In this document: one piece after another, positions 1-13,074 of the stretch
How the letters are laid out: the number at the start of each line of letters is the position of its first letter
How positions within the stretch are numbered: the first letter of the stretch is position 1
Origin: Arbacia lixula
Taxonomy: Eukaryota; Echinodermata; Echinoidea; Arbacioida; Arbaciidae
Assembly (NCBI GenBank): GCA_963669155.1
Contig: CAVLGW020000001.1
Span: 156,501 to 220,500 of the forward strand
Direction: 5' to 3'
Length of the DNA: 64,000 bases
Program-made: the position numbers and the translations under genes
Notes under the pieces: generated by a model
The model's database searches: none
Seen by the model: only the letters and a program-made list of their open reading frames with translations
Told to the model about the DNA's origin: nothing

Positions 1-106
1 CATGTTCACATATATGTCCATACATGATGAACATTTCATGAAATATGGCCTATGCATTGTTGAGATATCCATGTCACAAAAATTTGGAATAAAAATAAAT
101 AAATAA
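1..106 (+). repeat. Satellite unit tail (start lies outside window)
   Basis: This is the last part of a unit, from the catgttcacatat segment through the A-rich ggaataaaaataaa tract that ends most units. No hairpin cassette is present before the next unit. Confidence 0.85.
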
Positions 107-1743
107 CGAGACATACTTGTGGACAAGTATAAGGTGGTCTGCATTGGCAAATTCATGCACTGACATGGGCTAGAAAATGCACGATGATATGGACCTTCAA
201 TCGTGACACCATCTATTCATAAGCAATCAGAGACTCCGCTCAAGAAAGCTCAGAGCGCACCTACAATGTCTACTAACGTACATTTCAGAGACATGCCTAA
301 ATGGTTACATGGACATTGTGCTAACATGTAATTAATAGCCACGTAAGATAAAGGGGCGAGAGAAAACGAATGGGAAAGAAAATCTCAAAGAGAATGACAA
401 AGTGAGGGATAGAACAGAAGAAGATGGCAAAAGAAAACATTGTAAAAGGAATGCAAAAATTTACCCTTCCCACTCCAGGAATCGAACTGGGGGCCTCGAG
501 ATCTTAAAACGCGGCGCCTTACCAATTGAGCCACACATCTTCCCATTCACTTAACACGTAATGCCCAGCAGGGGCTAGAATGATTAAGAAATTGATATTC
601 AAGATGAAATTTCGCAATGATCGCGACATCTGATTAAAAAATAAAGATGACGTCCCCGAAAGCTAGTAGACTCAGCTACAACATACTAAAATTTCAGAGT
701 AACAGAATTGAGCATAAGCGAGATACAGCTCCTAGAAGATCGTCATGTCATTTAATAAATACCCCTTCCATTGACATAACACGTACATACGATCGATTTT
801 GACATTAATGTCTATAATCAAATTTATACCATGAAGATGGAATCCTATTGAAATACTAGGGCTAATTTCTCATAGAGCAATGTCTCAGCTATCACATACT
901 GAAATTTGGAACAAAATTGACCAAAGATTACTGAGATACGCAAGAACGGGTAAAAAAGTTTATGAAGTCATACATGAAAATTGATTTTTTCGATTCATAT
1001 GGCAATATGATGACGTTACGATGTATTTAATGATCAAATGATACATGAAATAGCATCTACAGTTCCCACTCTTTCAAAATATGAAAAAAAAATTGGGGGT
1101 CACCAGCCATTCTGAGGAGCTATGGCCGATTGAAGGTGGTCATGTTTTTTGCAATATTTGCACACAAAAACGTATTGACGCACGCGCGGACTTTGAACTT
1201 TGACGCACCAGCACGACCTTATTATTGCATGGAAATGGCTCAAAATTTCAGGATGTGTTGTTTGCAGTGTCAGAAACATGAATCCAGTGAGAAAACGGTT
1301 TTCCGACGTTGCGTTTGCTAAACGCACGGAAAAACGCGCGCGCGCGCGCGTACGCGCGGAAATTTAAAAAATGCTAGAAATGGCCTCAAACATATGCAAA
1401 ACAATTTCTAGTTGATTTGGAGCATTTTTTTATTTTACGCGCGCGTTAATGCATTAACGTACGCGTACGCGCGCGTTTTTTTTCATTGGAATTAATTGTC
1501 TTGTCATTAATTATATACATGCCAAATTTCATTACACAGAGATGAACGGTTTTAGAGCTACATGAAATAATAGATTTTCATTAAATTGCTCGTGCATGAC
1601 GTCACGATTATGTAATGACCTTGAAAATGTTCCTGTAACATGTTCACATATATACCTATACATGATGAACATTTGATGAAACATGGTCCATGCATTGTTG
1701 AGATATCCATGTCACAAAAAATAGGAATAAAAATAAATAATAA
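107..1743 (+). repeat. Satellite unit, divergent subtype D
   Basis: This full unit differs widely from its neighbours. It shares private wording with the unit at about 35,337-36,287, for example gaagatggaatcc, ttttccgacgttgcgtttgc and aacaatttctagttg. The tRNA-like relic is at 468-540 (minus) and has two extra bases in the anticodon arm. Only the first TGACGTCA of the paired module survives (1598-1605); the second has become a ttatgtaatga form. CpG tracts lie at about 1321-1360 and 1437-1477. Confidence 0.85.
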
Positions 1744-2095
1744 CGAGACATACTTGTGGACAAGTATCAGGTGGTCTGCATTGGCAAATTCATGCACAGA
1801 CATGGGCTGGAAAATGCACGGTGAACTATATAGACCTTCATTCGTGACACCAACTATCCATAAGCAATGTGAGACAGCGCTCAAGAAAGCTCATAGGGCA
1901 CCTATTATACTAAAATTTCAGAGAATTTCCTAAATGTTAACATGTTTATGCTAACGTGATTAATAGTCATGTAAGAGAATGGGGTGAGAGAAAAAAGAAT
2001 TGGAAAGAAAATCTCAAAGAGAATGACAAAGTGAGGCATAGAACAGAAGAAGATGGCAAAATAAACATTGCAAAAGGAATGCAAAAGTTGACCCT

Positions 2096-2166
2096 ACCCA
2101 CGCCAGGAATCGAACCGGGGGCCTCGAGATCTTAAAACGGCGCCTTACCAATTGAGCCACAAATCT
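2096..2166 (-). pseudogene. tRNA-like relic in satellite (representative of 15)
   Basis: On the minus strand, an A-box-like TGGCTCAATTGGTAAGGC is followed by a B-box GGTTCGATTCC at normal spacing, giving a 71-nt tRNA-like unit. The T stem has one mismatch. The acceptor stem and the anticodon stem no longer pair, so no anticodon can be read. Other copies: 468-540, 3800, 5624, 10023, about 11,643, 36588, 38275, 45296, 46992, 48625, 50248, 51935, 62300 (cut) and 63929. It marks an old SINE or tRNA insertion amplified with the satellite. Confidence 0.7.
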
Positions 2167-2954
2167 TCCCATTCACTTAACACGTAATGCCCAGCAGGGG
2201 CTAGAATGATTAAGAAATCGATATTCAAGCTGAAATTTCACCATGATCCCGACATCTGATTAAAAAATGGAGACAACGTTTCGGAAAGCTCGTAGACTCA
2301 GCTACAACATACTGAAATTTCAGAGTGAAAGCTTGACATATTAGTGAGATACATCTCCTAGAAGCTCGTCATGTCATTTCATAAATACCACTTCCATTGA
2401 CATAACACGGAAGTGCGATTTTGACATTCATGCGTATAATGAAATTTACACCGTGAAGACGTCATCAAAATGAAAAATGAAGGAACTCTTACTATGGAGC
2501 GAGGTCTCAGCTACAACATACTGAAATTTGGGAGAAAATTGACCATGAATTACTGAGATACACAAAAGCGGGTAAAAAAGTTCATGACGTCATACATGAA
2601 AAATCATTTTTTCGATTCATATGGCAATATGATGACATCAACATAAATTTAAAAGGTAAATCGAACATTAAATCACATCTACATTTCCCACTCTTTCAGA
2701 ATATTGAAAAAAAATTGGGGGTCACCGGCCATTCTGAAGAGCTATGGCCGATTGAAGGTAGTCATGTTTTTTGCAATATTTGCACACAAAAACGTATTGA
2801 CGCACGCGCAGACTTTGAACTTTGACGCACCCGCACGACCTTGTTATTGCATGGAAATGGCTCAAAATGACAGGATGTGTTGTATGTAGTGTCAGTAACA
2901 TGAATCCAGTAAAAAAACAGAATTTTGACGTTTTGTTCGCGTTACGCACGAAAA

Positions 2955-3097
2955 AACGCGCGAACACGCGCGCACGCGCGGAAATTTTTGAAATGCTAGA
3001 AATGGCCTGAAACATATGCAAAACAATTTTGAGTTGATTTGGAGCATTTTAAAATTTTGCGCGCGCGTTTTTGCACTAACGTACGCGTACGCGCGCG
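2955..3097. other. Paired CpG-rich alternating tracts (representative)
   Basis: In an AT-rich unit, 2955-2981 and 3059-3097 are dense CG/CA alternations, including the palindrome GTACGCGTAC. The two tracts are partly inverted copies (aaaacgcgcg versus cgcgcgtttt). Such alternation can adopt Z-DNA. CpG is well preserved, which would be odd if the array were heavily methylated in the germ line. Nearly every unit has both tracts. Confidence 0.6.
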
Positions 3098-3218
3098 TTT
3101 TTTTTCAATGAAATTAATTAGCTACTCATTAATTATATGCATGTCAAATTTCATTACACAGAGATGACCAGTTCTAGAGCTACATGAGGTAATAGTTTTT
3201 CATTAAACTGCTCGTAGA

Positions 3219-3246
3219 TGACGTCACGATGACGTCATGACCTTGA
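3219..3246 (+). promoter_or_regulatory. CRE-CRE-half-site module (representative)
   Basis: Two TGACGTCA octamers (3219 and 3230), 11 bp apart, are followed at once by TGACCTTGA. The last is the reverse complement of TCAAGGTCA, the extended half-site of ERR/NR5A-type receptors. The module recurs near the end of most units, for example at 4924, 6748, 8073, 9386, 11147, 36126 and 37712. In some units (107, 39747, 48275, 53429, 54717, 55454) the second octamer is mutated. Confidence 0.5.
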
Positions 3247-3499
3247 AAATGTTGCTGTAACATGTTCACATATATGTCCATACATGATGAACATTTCATG
3301 AAATATGGCCTATGCATTGTTGAGATATCCATGTCACAAAAATTTGGAATAAAAATAAATAAATAAATAATAAAGAAAGAAAATTCTAACGAAATTAAGA
3401 GGTGATCTGTCGTTGGCGACAGACCACCTAATAATAATAAAGAAAGAAAATTCGGACAAAAACAAGAGGTGATCTGCCATGGCATGGCAGACCACCTAA

Positions 3500-5273
3500 C
3501 GAGACATACTTGTGGACAAGTATAAGCTGGACTATAGACCTTCATTCGTAACACCATCTATCCATAAGCAATGTGAGACATCGCTCAAGAAAGCTCATAG
3601 GGCACCTATTATACTAAAATTTCAGAGAATTTCCTAAATGGTAACATGTTTATGCTAACGTGATTAATAGTCATGTAAGAGAATGGGGTGAGAGAAAAAA
3701 GAATTGGAAAGAAAATCTCAAAGAGAATGACAAAGTGAGGCATAGAACAGAAGAAGATGGCAAAATAAACATTGCAAAAGGAATGCAAAAGTTGACCCTA
3801 CCCACGCCAGGAATCGAACCGGGGGCCTCGAGATCTTAAAACGGCGCCTTACCTATTGAGCCACAAATCTTCCCATTCACTTAACACGTAATGCCCAGCA
3901 GGGGCTAGAATGATTAAGAAATCGATATTCAAGCTGAAATTTCACCATGATCCCGACATCTGATTAAAAAATGGAGACAACGTTCCGGAAAGCTCGTAGA
4001 CTCAGCTACAACATACTGAAATTTCAGAGTGAAAGCTTGACATATTAGTGAGATACATCTCCTAGAAGCTCGTCATGTCATTTCATAAATACCACTTCCA
4101 TTGACATAACACGGAAGTGCGATTTTGACATTCATGCGTATAATGAAATTTACACCATGAAGACGTCATCAAAATGAAAAATGAAGGCAACTCCTACCAT
4201 GGAGCGAGGTCTCAGCTACAACATACTGAAATTTGGGAGAAAATTGACCATGAATTACTGAGATACACAAAAGCGGGTAAAAAAGTTCATGACGTCATAC
4301 ATGAAAAATCATTTTTTCGATTCATATGGCAATATGATGACATCAACATAAATTTAAAAGGTAAATCGAACATTAAATCACATCTACATTTCCCACTCTT
4401 TCAGAATATTGAAAAAAAATTGGGGGTCACCGGCCATTCTGAAGAGCTATGGCCGATTGAAGGTAGTCATGTTTTTTGCAATATTTGCACACAAAAACGT
4501 ATTGACGCACGCGCAGACTTTGAACTTTGACGCACCCGCACGACCTTGTTATTGCATGGAAATGGCTCAAAATGACAGGATGTGTTGTATGTAGTGTCAG
4601 TAACATGAATCCAGTAAAAAAACAGAATTTTGACGTTTTGTTCGCGTTACGCACGAAAAAACGCGCGAACGCGCGCGCACGCGCGGAAATTTTTGAAATG
4701 CTAGAAATGGCCTGAAACATATGCAAAACAATTTTGAGTTGATTTAGAGCATTTTAAAATTTTGCGCGCGCGTTTTTGCACTAACGTACGCGTACGCGCG
4801 CGTTTTTTTTCAATGAAATTAATTAGCTACTCATTAATTATATGCATCTTAAATTTCATTACACAGAGATGACCAGTTCTAGAGCTACATGAGGTAATAG
4901 TTTTTCATTAAACTGCTCGTAGATGACGTCACGATGACGTCATGACCTTGAAAATGTTGCTGTAACATGTTCACATATATGTCCATACATGATGAACATT
5001 TCATGAAATATGGCTTATGCATTGTTGAGATATCCATGTCACAAAAATTTGGAATAAAAATAAATAAATAAATAATAAAGAAAGAAAATTCTAACGAAAT
5101 TAAGAGGTGATCTGTCGTTGGCGACAGACCACCTAATAAAGAAAGAAAATTCTAACGAAATTAAGAGGTGATCTGTCGTTGGCGACAGACCACCTAATAA
5201 ATAATAAATAAAGAAAGAAAATTCTAACGAAATTAAGAGGTGATCTGTCGTTGGCGACAGACCACCTAATAAA
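3500..5273 (+). repeat. Satellite unit, subtype A with private deletions, three cassettes
   Basis: Two short segments are missing just after the start palindrome (about 37 and 13 nt; junction reads aagctggactatagacc at about 3523). The same deletions occur only in the unit at 36,288. tRNA-like relic at 3800-3870. Three hairpins with the same TCGTTGGCGA apex lie at 5105-5134, 5166-5195 and 5238-5267. Confidence 0.9.
5075..5273. repeat. Three tandem hairpin cassettes
   Basis: Each cassette of about 60-70 bp has an A-rich lead (aataaagaaagaaaattc, then taacgaaattaag) and a 30-bp hairpin. The hairpin arms are AGGTGATCTG and CAGACCACCT around TCG-TTGG-CGA. The single arm mismatch is A-C on the plus strand but a G-T wobble on the minus strand. 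It shows how cassettes multiply as tandem units at the unit boundary. Confidence 0.9.
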
Positions 5274-6888
5274 CGAGACATACTTGTGGACAAGTATCAG
5301 GTGGTCTGCATTGGCAAATTCATGCACAGACATGGGCTGGAAAATGCACGGTGAACTATAGACCTTCATTCGTGACACCAACTATCCATAAGCAATGTGA
5401 GACAGCGCTCAAGAAAGCTCATAGGGCACCTATTATACTAAAATTTCAGAGAATTTCCTAAATGGTAACATGTTTATGCTAACGTGATTAATAGTCATGT
5501 AAGAGAATGGGGTGAGAGAAAAAAGAATTGGAAAGAAAATCTCAAAGAGAATGACAAAGTGAGGCATAGAACAGAAGAAGATGGCAAAATAAACATTGCA
5601 AAAGGAATGCAAAAGTTGACCCTACCCACGCCAGGAATCGAACCGGGGGCCTCGAGATCTTAAAACGGCGCCTTACATATTGAGCCACAAATCTTCCCAT
5701 TCACTTAACACGTAATGCCCAGCAGGGGCTAGAATGATTAAGAAATCGATATTCAAGCTGAAATTTCACCATGATCCCGACATCTGATTAAAAAATAGAG
5801 ACAACGTTCCGGAAAGCTCGTAGACTCAGCTACAACATACTGAAATTTCAGAGTGAAAGCTTGACATATTAGTGAGATACATCTCTTAGAAGCTCGTCAT
5901 GTCATTTCATAAATACCACTTCCATTGACATAACACGGAAGTGCGATTTTGACATTCATGCGTATAATGAAATTTACACCGTGAAGACGTCATCAAAATG
6001 AAAAATGAAGTCAACTCCTACTATGGAGCGAGGTCTCAGCTACAACATACTGAAATTTGGGAGAAAATTGACCATGAATTACTGAGATACACAAAAGCGG
6101 GTAAAAAAGTTCAAGACGTCATACATGAAAAATCATTTTTTCGATTCATATGGCAATATGATGACATCAACATAAATTTAAAAGGTAAATCGAACATTAA
6201 ATCACATCTACATTTCCCACTCTTTCAGAATATTGAAAAAAAATTGGGGGTCACAGGCCATTCTGAAGAGCTATGGCCGATTGAAGGTAGTCATGTTTTT
6301 TGCAATATTTGCACACAAAAACGTATTGACGCACGCGCAGACTTTGAACTTTGACGCACCCGCACGACCTTGTTATTGCATGGAAATGGCTCAAAATGAC
6401 AGGATGTGTTGTATGTAGTGTCAGTAACATGAATCCAGTAAAAAAACAGAATTTTGACGTTTTGTTCGCGTTACGCACAAAAAAACGCGCGAACGCGCGC
6501 GCACGCGCGGAAATTTTTGAAATGCTAGAAATGGCCTGAAACATATGCAAAACAATTTTGAGTTGATTTGGAGCATTTTAAAATTTTGCGCGCGCGTTTT
6601 TGCACTAACGTACGCGTACGCGCGCGTTTTTTTTCAATGAAATTAATTAGCTACTCATTAATTATATGCATGTCAAATTTCATTACACAGAGATGACCAG
6701 TTCTAGAGCTACATGAGGTAATAGGTTTTCATTAAACTGCTCGTAGATGACGTCACGATGACGTCATGACCTTGAAAATGTTGCTGTAACATGTTCACAT
6801 ATATGTCCATACATGATGAACATTTCATGAAATATGGCCCATGCATTGTTGAGATATCCATGTCACAAAAATTTGGAATAAAAATAAA
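5274..6888 (+). repeat. Satellite unit, subtype A, no cassette
   Basis: tRNA-like relic at 5624-5694. This is a sister of the unit at 9673: both read cttacatattgagcc in the relic, atctcttagaagctcg, gtcacaggcc, and have an extra A in the acgcacaaaaaaacg run. Confidence 0.9.
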
Positions 6889-8213
6889 CGAGACATACTT
6901 GTGGACAAGTATAAGGTGGTCTGCATTGGCAAATTCATGCACTGACATGGGCTGGTAAATGCACGTTCATAAAACATCGCCTTACCCATTGAGCCACAAA
7001 TCTTCGCATTCACTTTTCACGTAATGCCTGCGAGCAGTGGCTAGAATGATTAAGAAATCGATATTCAAGCTGAAATTTCACCATGATCCCGACATCTAAT
7101 GAAAAAATGGAGACCACGTAGCCGAAAGCTCGGAGATTCAGCTACAACATACTCCATTTTCAGAGTGAAAGATCGTAACATAGGAAAAGATATAGCTCCT
7201 TAAAGACTGACATGTCATTTAATGATTTAAAATAAATGACCCTCCCGTTGACATTACACGTAAAAACGTCTGATTCTGACATTAATGCCTATTATCATAT
7301 TTTTATCTTAAAGACTTTAACAAATTGAAAAGTTAAGGCAACCCTGCCATAGAGCAATGTCTTAGGCACAACATACTGAAATTTGGGAGAAAATTGACCA
7401 AGGATTACTGAGATATGCAAAAGCGGGTAAAAAAAATATGACGTCATAATTGAAAATTCATTTTTTCGATTCATATGGCAATATGATGACGTCACCATGT
7501 ACTTACCGGTAAAATGACACATGAAATGACATCTACATTTCATACTCTTTCCAAATATTAAAAAAAAATTGGGGGTCACCGGCCATTCTGAGGAGCTATG
7601 GCCGATTGAAGGTAGTCATGTTTTTTGCAATATTTGCACACAAAAACGTATTGACGCACGCGCAGACTTTGAACTTTGACGCACCCGCACGACCTTGTTA
7701 TTGCATGGAAATGGCTCAAAATGACAGGATGTGTTGTATGTAGTGTCAGTAAGATGAATACCGTAAAAAAACGGAATTTTGACGTTCTATTCACGTTACG
7801 CACGGAAAAACGCGCGAACGCGCGCGCACCCGCGGAAATTTTTGAAATGCTAGAAATGGCCTGAAACATATGCAAAACAATTTTGAGTTGATTTGGAGCA
7901 TTTTAAAATTTTGCGCGCGCGTTTTTGCACTAACGTACGCGTACGCGCGCGTTTTAATTTATGGAAATTAATTGTATCATCAATAAATTTATGCATGTCA
8001 ATTTTCATTAGCTATAAATGATTGGTTCTAGAGCTACATTAGGAAATAGGTTTTCATCAAACTGCTCGTAGATGACGTCACGATGACGTCATGACCTTGA
8101 AAATGTTGCTAGAACATGTTCACATATATATTCATACATGATGAAAATTTGATGAAACATGGCCATTGCATTGTTGAGATATTCATGCCACAAAAATTTG
8201 GAATAAAAATAAA
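6889..8213 (+). repeat. Satellite unit, subtype B' (variant of B)
   Basis: Most of the tRNA-like segment is lost; aaatgcacg joins almost directly to the cgccttaccca remnant at about 6980. It has its own wording (taatgaaaaaatggagacc, aaataaatgaccctcccg), shared only with the unit at 58,215. No hairpin cassette. Confidence 0.88.
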
Positions 8214-9672
8214 CGAGACATACTTGTGGACAAGTATAAGGTGGTCTGCATTGGCAAATTCATGCACTGGCATGGGCTGGTAAATACACGTTCTTAAAAC
8301 ATCGCCTTACCCATTGAGCCACAAATCTTCGCATTCACTTTTCACGTAATGCCCGCCAGCAGTGGCTAGAATGATTAATAAATCGATATTCAAGCTAATT
8401 TCACCATGATCCCGACATCTGATAAAAAAGTGGAGCCGACGATTCCGAAAGCTAGTAGACTGAGCTACAACATACTGAAATTTCAGAGTAACAGATTCAA
8501 AAATCAGCGAGATACAGCCCCTAGTAGGTCGTCATGTCATTTCATAAAAACCCCTTCCATTGACATAACACGTACATGCGTCCGATTATGACACCAATGC
8601 GTAAAATGTAATTTACACCATGAAGACGTTATCAAAATGACAAAAAAACGACAATATTTTATAGAAGAAGGTCTCAGCTACAACAGAGTGAAATTTGGGA
8701 GAAAATTGACCAAGGATTACTGAGATATGCAAAAGCGGGTAAAACAGTTCATGACGTCATAATTGAAAATTCATCTTTTCGATTTATATGGCGATATGAT
8801 TACGTCACCATGTACTTATAAGTAAACTGACACATGAAATCACATCTACATTTCATATTCTTTCCAAATTTAAAAAGAAAATTGGGGGTCACCGGCCATT
8901 CTGAAGAGCTATGGCCGATTGAAGACAGTCATGTTTTTGGCAATATTTGCACACAAAAACGTATTGACGCACGCGCAGACTTTCAACTTTGACGCACCCG
9001 CACGACCTTGTTATTGCATGGAAATGGCTCAAAATGACAGGATGTGTTGTATGTAGTGTCAGTAACATGAATCTAGTAAAAAAACGGAATTTTGACGTTT
9101 TGTTCGCGTTACGCACGGAAAAACGCGCGAACGCGCGCGCACGCGCGGAAATTTTTGAAATGCTAGAAATTGCCTGAAACATATGCAAAACAATTTTGAG
9201 GTGATTTGGAGCATTTTAAAATTTTGCGCGCGCGTTTTTGCACTAACGTACGCGTACGCGCGCGTTTTTATTTATTAAAATTAATTGTATTATTATTACA
9301 TTTATGCATATTAATTTTAATTAGATATAAATGATTGGTTCATGAGCTACATGAGGTAATAGGTTTTCATTAAACTGCTCGTAGATGACGTCACGATGAC
9401 GTCATGACCTTGAAAATGTTATTTTCACAAGTTCACATGTATACCTATACATGGTAAAAATATCATAAGATATGACACGTGCATTGTTGAGATATCCATG
9501 CCACAAAAAAGTGGGGGGCAAAAAATAAAAATAAGATAGAAGATTCTGACGAAATTAGAAGGTGATCTGTCGGTGCACGACAGACCACCTAATAAAGAAA
9601 GAAAATTCGGACAAACACAAGAGGTGATCTGCCATGGCATGGCAGACCACCTAATAAATAAATAATAATAAA
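8214..9672 (+). repeat. Satellite unit, subtype B, two unlike cassettes
   Basis: The wording gataaaaaagtggagccg and cgatatgattacgtcacc is shared with the unit at 60,916. Hairpins: 9560-9590 with apex TCGGTGCACGA and 9622-9652 with apex CCATGGCATGG. Two different apex sequences thus stand side by side. Confidence 0.88.
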
Positions 9673-11287
9673 CGAGACATACTTGTGGACAAGTATCAGG
9701 TGGTCTGCATTGGCAAATTCATGCACAGACATGGGCTGGAAAATGCACGGTGAACTATAGACCTTCATTCGTGACACCAACTATCCATAAGCAATGTGAG
9801 ACAGCGCTCAAGAAAGCTCATAGGGCACCTATTATACTAAAATTTCAGAGAATTTCCTAAATGGTAACATGTTTATGCTAACGTGATTAATAGTCATGTA
9901 AGAGAATGGGGTGAGAGAAAAAAGAATTGGAAAGAAAATCTCAAAGAGAATGACAAAGTGAGGCATAGAACAGAAGAAGATGGCAAAATAAACATTGCAA
10001 AAGGAATGCAAAAGTTGACCCTACCCACGCCAGGAATCGAACCGGGGGCCTCGAGATCTTAAAACGGCGCCTTACATATTGAGCCACAAATCTTCCCATT
10101 CACTTAACACGTAATGCCCAGCAGGGGCTAGAATGATTAAGAAATCGATATTCAAGCTGAAATTTCACCATGATCCCGACATCTGATTAAAAAAAAGAGA
10201 CAACGTTTCGGAAAGCTCGTAGACTCAGCTACAACATACTGAAATTTCAGAGTGAAAGCTTGACATATTAGTGAGATACATCTCTTAGAAGCTCGTCATG
10301 TCATTTCATAAATACCACTTCCATTGACATAACACGGAAGTGCGATTTTGACATTCATGCGTATAATGAAATTTACACCGTGAAGACGTCATCAAAATGA
10401 AAAATGAAGGCAACTTCTACTATGGAGCGAGGTCTCAGCTACAACATACTGAAATTTGGGAGAAAATTGACCATGAATTACTGAGATACACAAAAGCGGG
10501 TAAAAAAGTTCATGACGTCATACATGAAAAATCATTTTTTCGATTCATATGGCAATATGATGACATCAACATAAATTTAAAAGGTAAATCGAACATTAAA
10601 TCACATCTACATTTCCCACTCTTTCAGAATATTGAAAAAAAATTGGGGGTCACAGGCCATTCTGAAGAGCTATGGCCGATTGAAGGTAGTCATGTTTTTT
10701 GCAATATTTGCACACAAAAACGTATTGACGCACGCGCAGACTTTGAACTTTGACGCACCCGCACGACCTTGTTATTGCATGGAAATGGCTCAAAATGACA
10801 GGATGTGTTGTATGTAGTGTCAGTAACATGAATCCAGTAAAAAAACAGAATTTTGACGTTTTGTTCGCGTTACGCACAAAAAAACGCGCGAACGCGCGCG
10901 CACGCGCGGAAATTTTTGAAATGCTAGAAATGGCCTGAAACATATGCAAAACAATTTTGAGTTGATTTGGAGCATTTTAAAATTTTGCGCGCGCGTTTTT
11001 GCACTAACGTACGCGTACGCGCGCGTTTTTTTTCAATGAAATTAATTAGCTACTCATTAATTATATGGATGTCAAATTTTATTACACAGAGATGACCAGT
11101 TCTAGAGCTACATGAGGTAATAGGTTTTCATTAAACTGCTCGTAGATGACGTCACGATGACGTCATGACCTTGAAAATGTTGCTGTAACATGTTCACATA
11201 TATGTCCATACATGATGAACATTTCATGAAATATGGCCCATGCATTGTTGAGATATCCATGTCACAAAAATTTGGAATAAAAATAAA
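9673..11287 (+). repeat. Satellite unit, subtype A, no cassette
   Basis: tRNA-like relic at 10023-10093. Closest to the unit at 5274 (see there). It ends directly at the next start palindrome. Confidence 0.9.
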
Positions 11288-11865
11288 CGAGAGATACTTG
11301 TGTACAAGTATGAGGTGGTCTGTCTGGAAATTCATGCTAAGTTCTGACTAATGCACGGTGAAACCATGCAGTCATTAAAAATCAGGGACAACGTCCGTTG
11401 AAGTAAGCTCATAGCGCACCTATATCATTATCAACATTTTAGGGACTTGCGTAAATCGTGTTAATGGTTACATGTATGCTAACAACATGTAATTAATAGT
11501 CATGTAATTAATAGTCATGTAAGAGAAAGGGGCGAGAGAAAAGGAATGGGAAAGAAAATCTCAAAAAGAATGGCAAAGTGAGGAATAGAACAGAAGAAGA
11601 TGGCAAAATAAACATTGCAAAAGGAATGCAGAAATTGACTATACCCACTCCAGGAATCGAGCCGGGTGCCTCTAGATCTTAAAACGGCACCTTAATTACC
11701 CATTGATTTGAGCCACGTACACATCTTCCCTTTCACTTAACACGCAATGCCCAGTAGGGCCTAGAATGATTTAGCAATCGATATTCAAGCTGAAATTTCG
11801 CCATGATCCCGCAATCTTATTAAAAAATAGCGCCCCAAAAGCTAGTAGACTCAGCTACAACATAC
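11288..11865 (+). repeat. Degenerate partial satellite unit
   Basis: It begins with the start palindrome carrying a change confined to the 2-nt loop (GG to GT). It continues through the first third of a unit and a decayed tRNA-like relic (about 11,643-11,724), then breaks off in the cagctacaacatac segment. Confidence 0.8.
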
Positions 11866-12600
11866 TTAAATTTCGTGCACAGACATGGGACGGTAATGCA
11901 CAGTGACACTATGGACCTTCCATGATGACACCATCTATTCATTAGAGATCAGAGGCTGCACACACGACGTGCCTACATAGTCACTTGTGTATGTGCTAAC
12001 AACAATTAATAGTCATTTAACATAAAGGGGCGAGAGGGAAAAATCGGAAAGAAAATCTCAAAGAGAATGACAAAGTAAGAGATTGAACAGAAGAAGGTCG
12101 CAAAAAATCTTATTGCAAAAGGAATGAATTGTGACACCATCTATTCATAAGAAATTAGATGCACAGCTAGGCATGTAAATGCACGGTGACGGACAGTGGC
12201 ACCATGTAATTCCTAACAAATAAGTAACAACGGGCGCGCGAGAAAGCTCATAGCGCTCTTACAGACTTGCCTTAATTGTCAGATGCTAACAACATGTAAT
12301 TAATAGTCATGTAAGGTAAAGGGTTGAGGGGGGGAGGGAGAAAATTTCAAGGAGAAAGTGGATAGAATAGAAGAAGGTGGCAAAATAAACATTGCAAAAG
12401 GAGTAAAATGACACCATCGACCCTCCATGGTGACCCCATCTATTCATAAACATAAGGCAATACTCAAAATCTCATATCAAATATAGTATTTTTTTATATC
12501 AGAGAGTAACTGTCTGAAACTCTTAATGCATGGTCATGAGTACGTGCTACTAAAATGTTAATAGCCAATTAAGATAAAAGTGCGAGAGAAAAATATTGGT
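11866..12600 (+). repeat. Decayed array edge made of first-third fragments
   Basis: Three or four short pieces all derive from the same first third of the unit. The phrase gacaccatctattcat or a variant recurs at about 11,928, 12,132 and 12,422. The gcgagagaaaaa/atctcaaagagaatgac segment recurs at about 12,029, 12,325 and 12,570. None contains the CpG tracts or the CRE-like module. Sequence match to the satellite is lost by about 12,600. Confidence 0.7.
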
Positions 12601-12988
12601 AAATTAAGAAATATGAAATGGAATTTAGCTGTGTTTTGATTTAATTATTGGATATACTCATAAGTGACAGTATTTGACGGACTGATACAAAACAAGAATA
12701 ATATTTTATAAAAATCTGCTTTTCAATTAGGTGCATTATTTATGACGTGTATCTTTCAGCATCGTTTGAACTGTATTTTTTTTCACAAATACGTGAAAAT
12801 TTGTTTTTTACCTCCTATGCAGGGTTGGCTTTTGATTTTTGTCATCGACTTGTTATCCATGTTATCCAGAGATCAATCAATTCAATCATAGCCCGATAGG
12901 GTTCAATACATTTAACTCGCATTTATATTTACATCGTATTGAATAAATAGTAAAAGTGATCAGCACGGGCGGAAATCGCTCCCCGAAG

Positions 12989-13021
12989 GTGTGTGTGTGT
13001 GTGTGTGGGGGGGGGGGGGGG
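12989..13021 (+). repeat. (GT)n followed by poly(G)
   Basis: About nine GT repeats run straight into a G run of about 16, inside the inverted-repeat element at 12958-13224. Confidence 0.9.
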
Positions 13022-13053
13022 CGGCATGTTTTTCCTCAGGAAGTAACCGCTTA

Positions 13054-13074
13054 GGGGTGGGGGTGGGCCGGGGG
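13054..13074 (+). other. G-quadruplex-type motif
   Basis: Four G runs (4, 5, 3 and 5 long) are separated by T, T and CC. This fits the G3+N1-7 pattern. Folding is predicted, not shown. Confidence 0.6.

Larger units (their letters stand above)
1744..3499 (+). repeat. Satellite unit, subtype A, two hairpin cassettes
   Basis: tRNA-like relic at 2096-2166 (minus). CpG tracts at 2955-2981 and 3059-3097. CRE-like/half-site module at 3219-3246. Two hairpins end the unit: 3400-3429 with apex TCGTTGGCGA and 3467-3497 with apex CCATGGCATGG. The second abuts the next unit's start. Confidence 0.9.
1..12600 (+). repeat. Satellite array, left arm
   Basis: This is a head-to-tail array of kilobase-sized units. 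Seven complete units start at 107, 1744, 3500, 5274, 6889, 8214 and 9673, each at the palindrome ATACTTGTGGACAAGTAT preceded by cgagac. Unit lengths are 1637, 1756, 1774, 1615, 1325, 1459 and 1615 bp. Length differences come from hairpin cassettes at the unit end and from loss of an internal segment in subtype B. The arm enters from outside the window and decays into partial pieces after about 11,866. I see no protein gene here: the short frames recur in several phases on both strands because the DNA itself is repeated. Confidence 0.95.

Noticed and set aside
4174..4530. A 118-codon frame starting MKNEG, recurring in about ten satellite units, with overlapping 99-, 62- and 61-codon frames
   Set aside because: The same DNA is open in several frames on both strands because units are nearly identical. 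The 118-codon frame is cut by a stop in the units at 46,642 and 61,950 and is absent from subtypes B and C. No family motif is seen.
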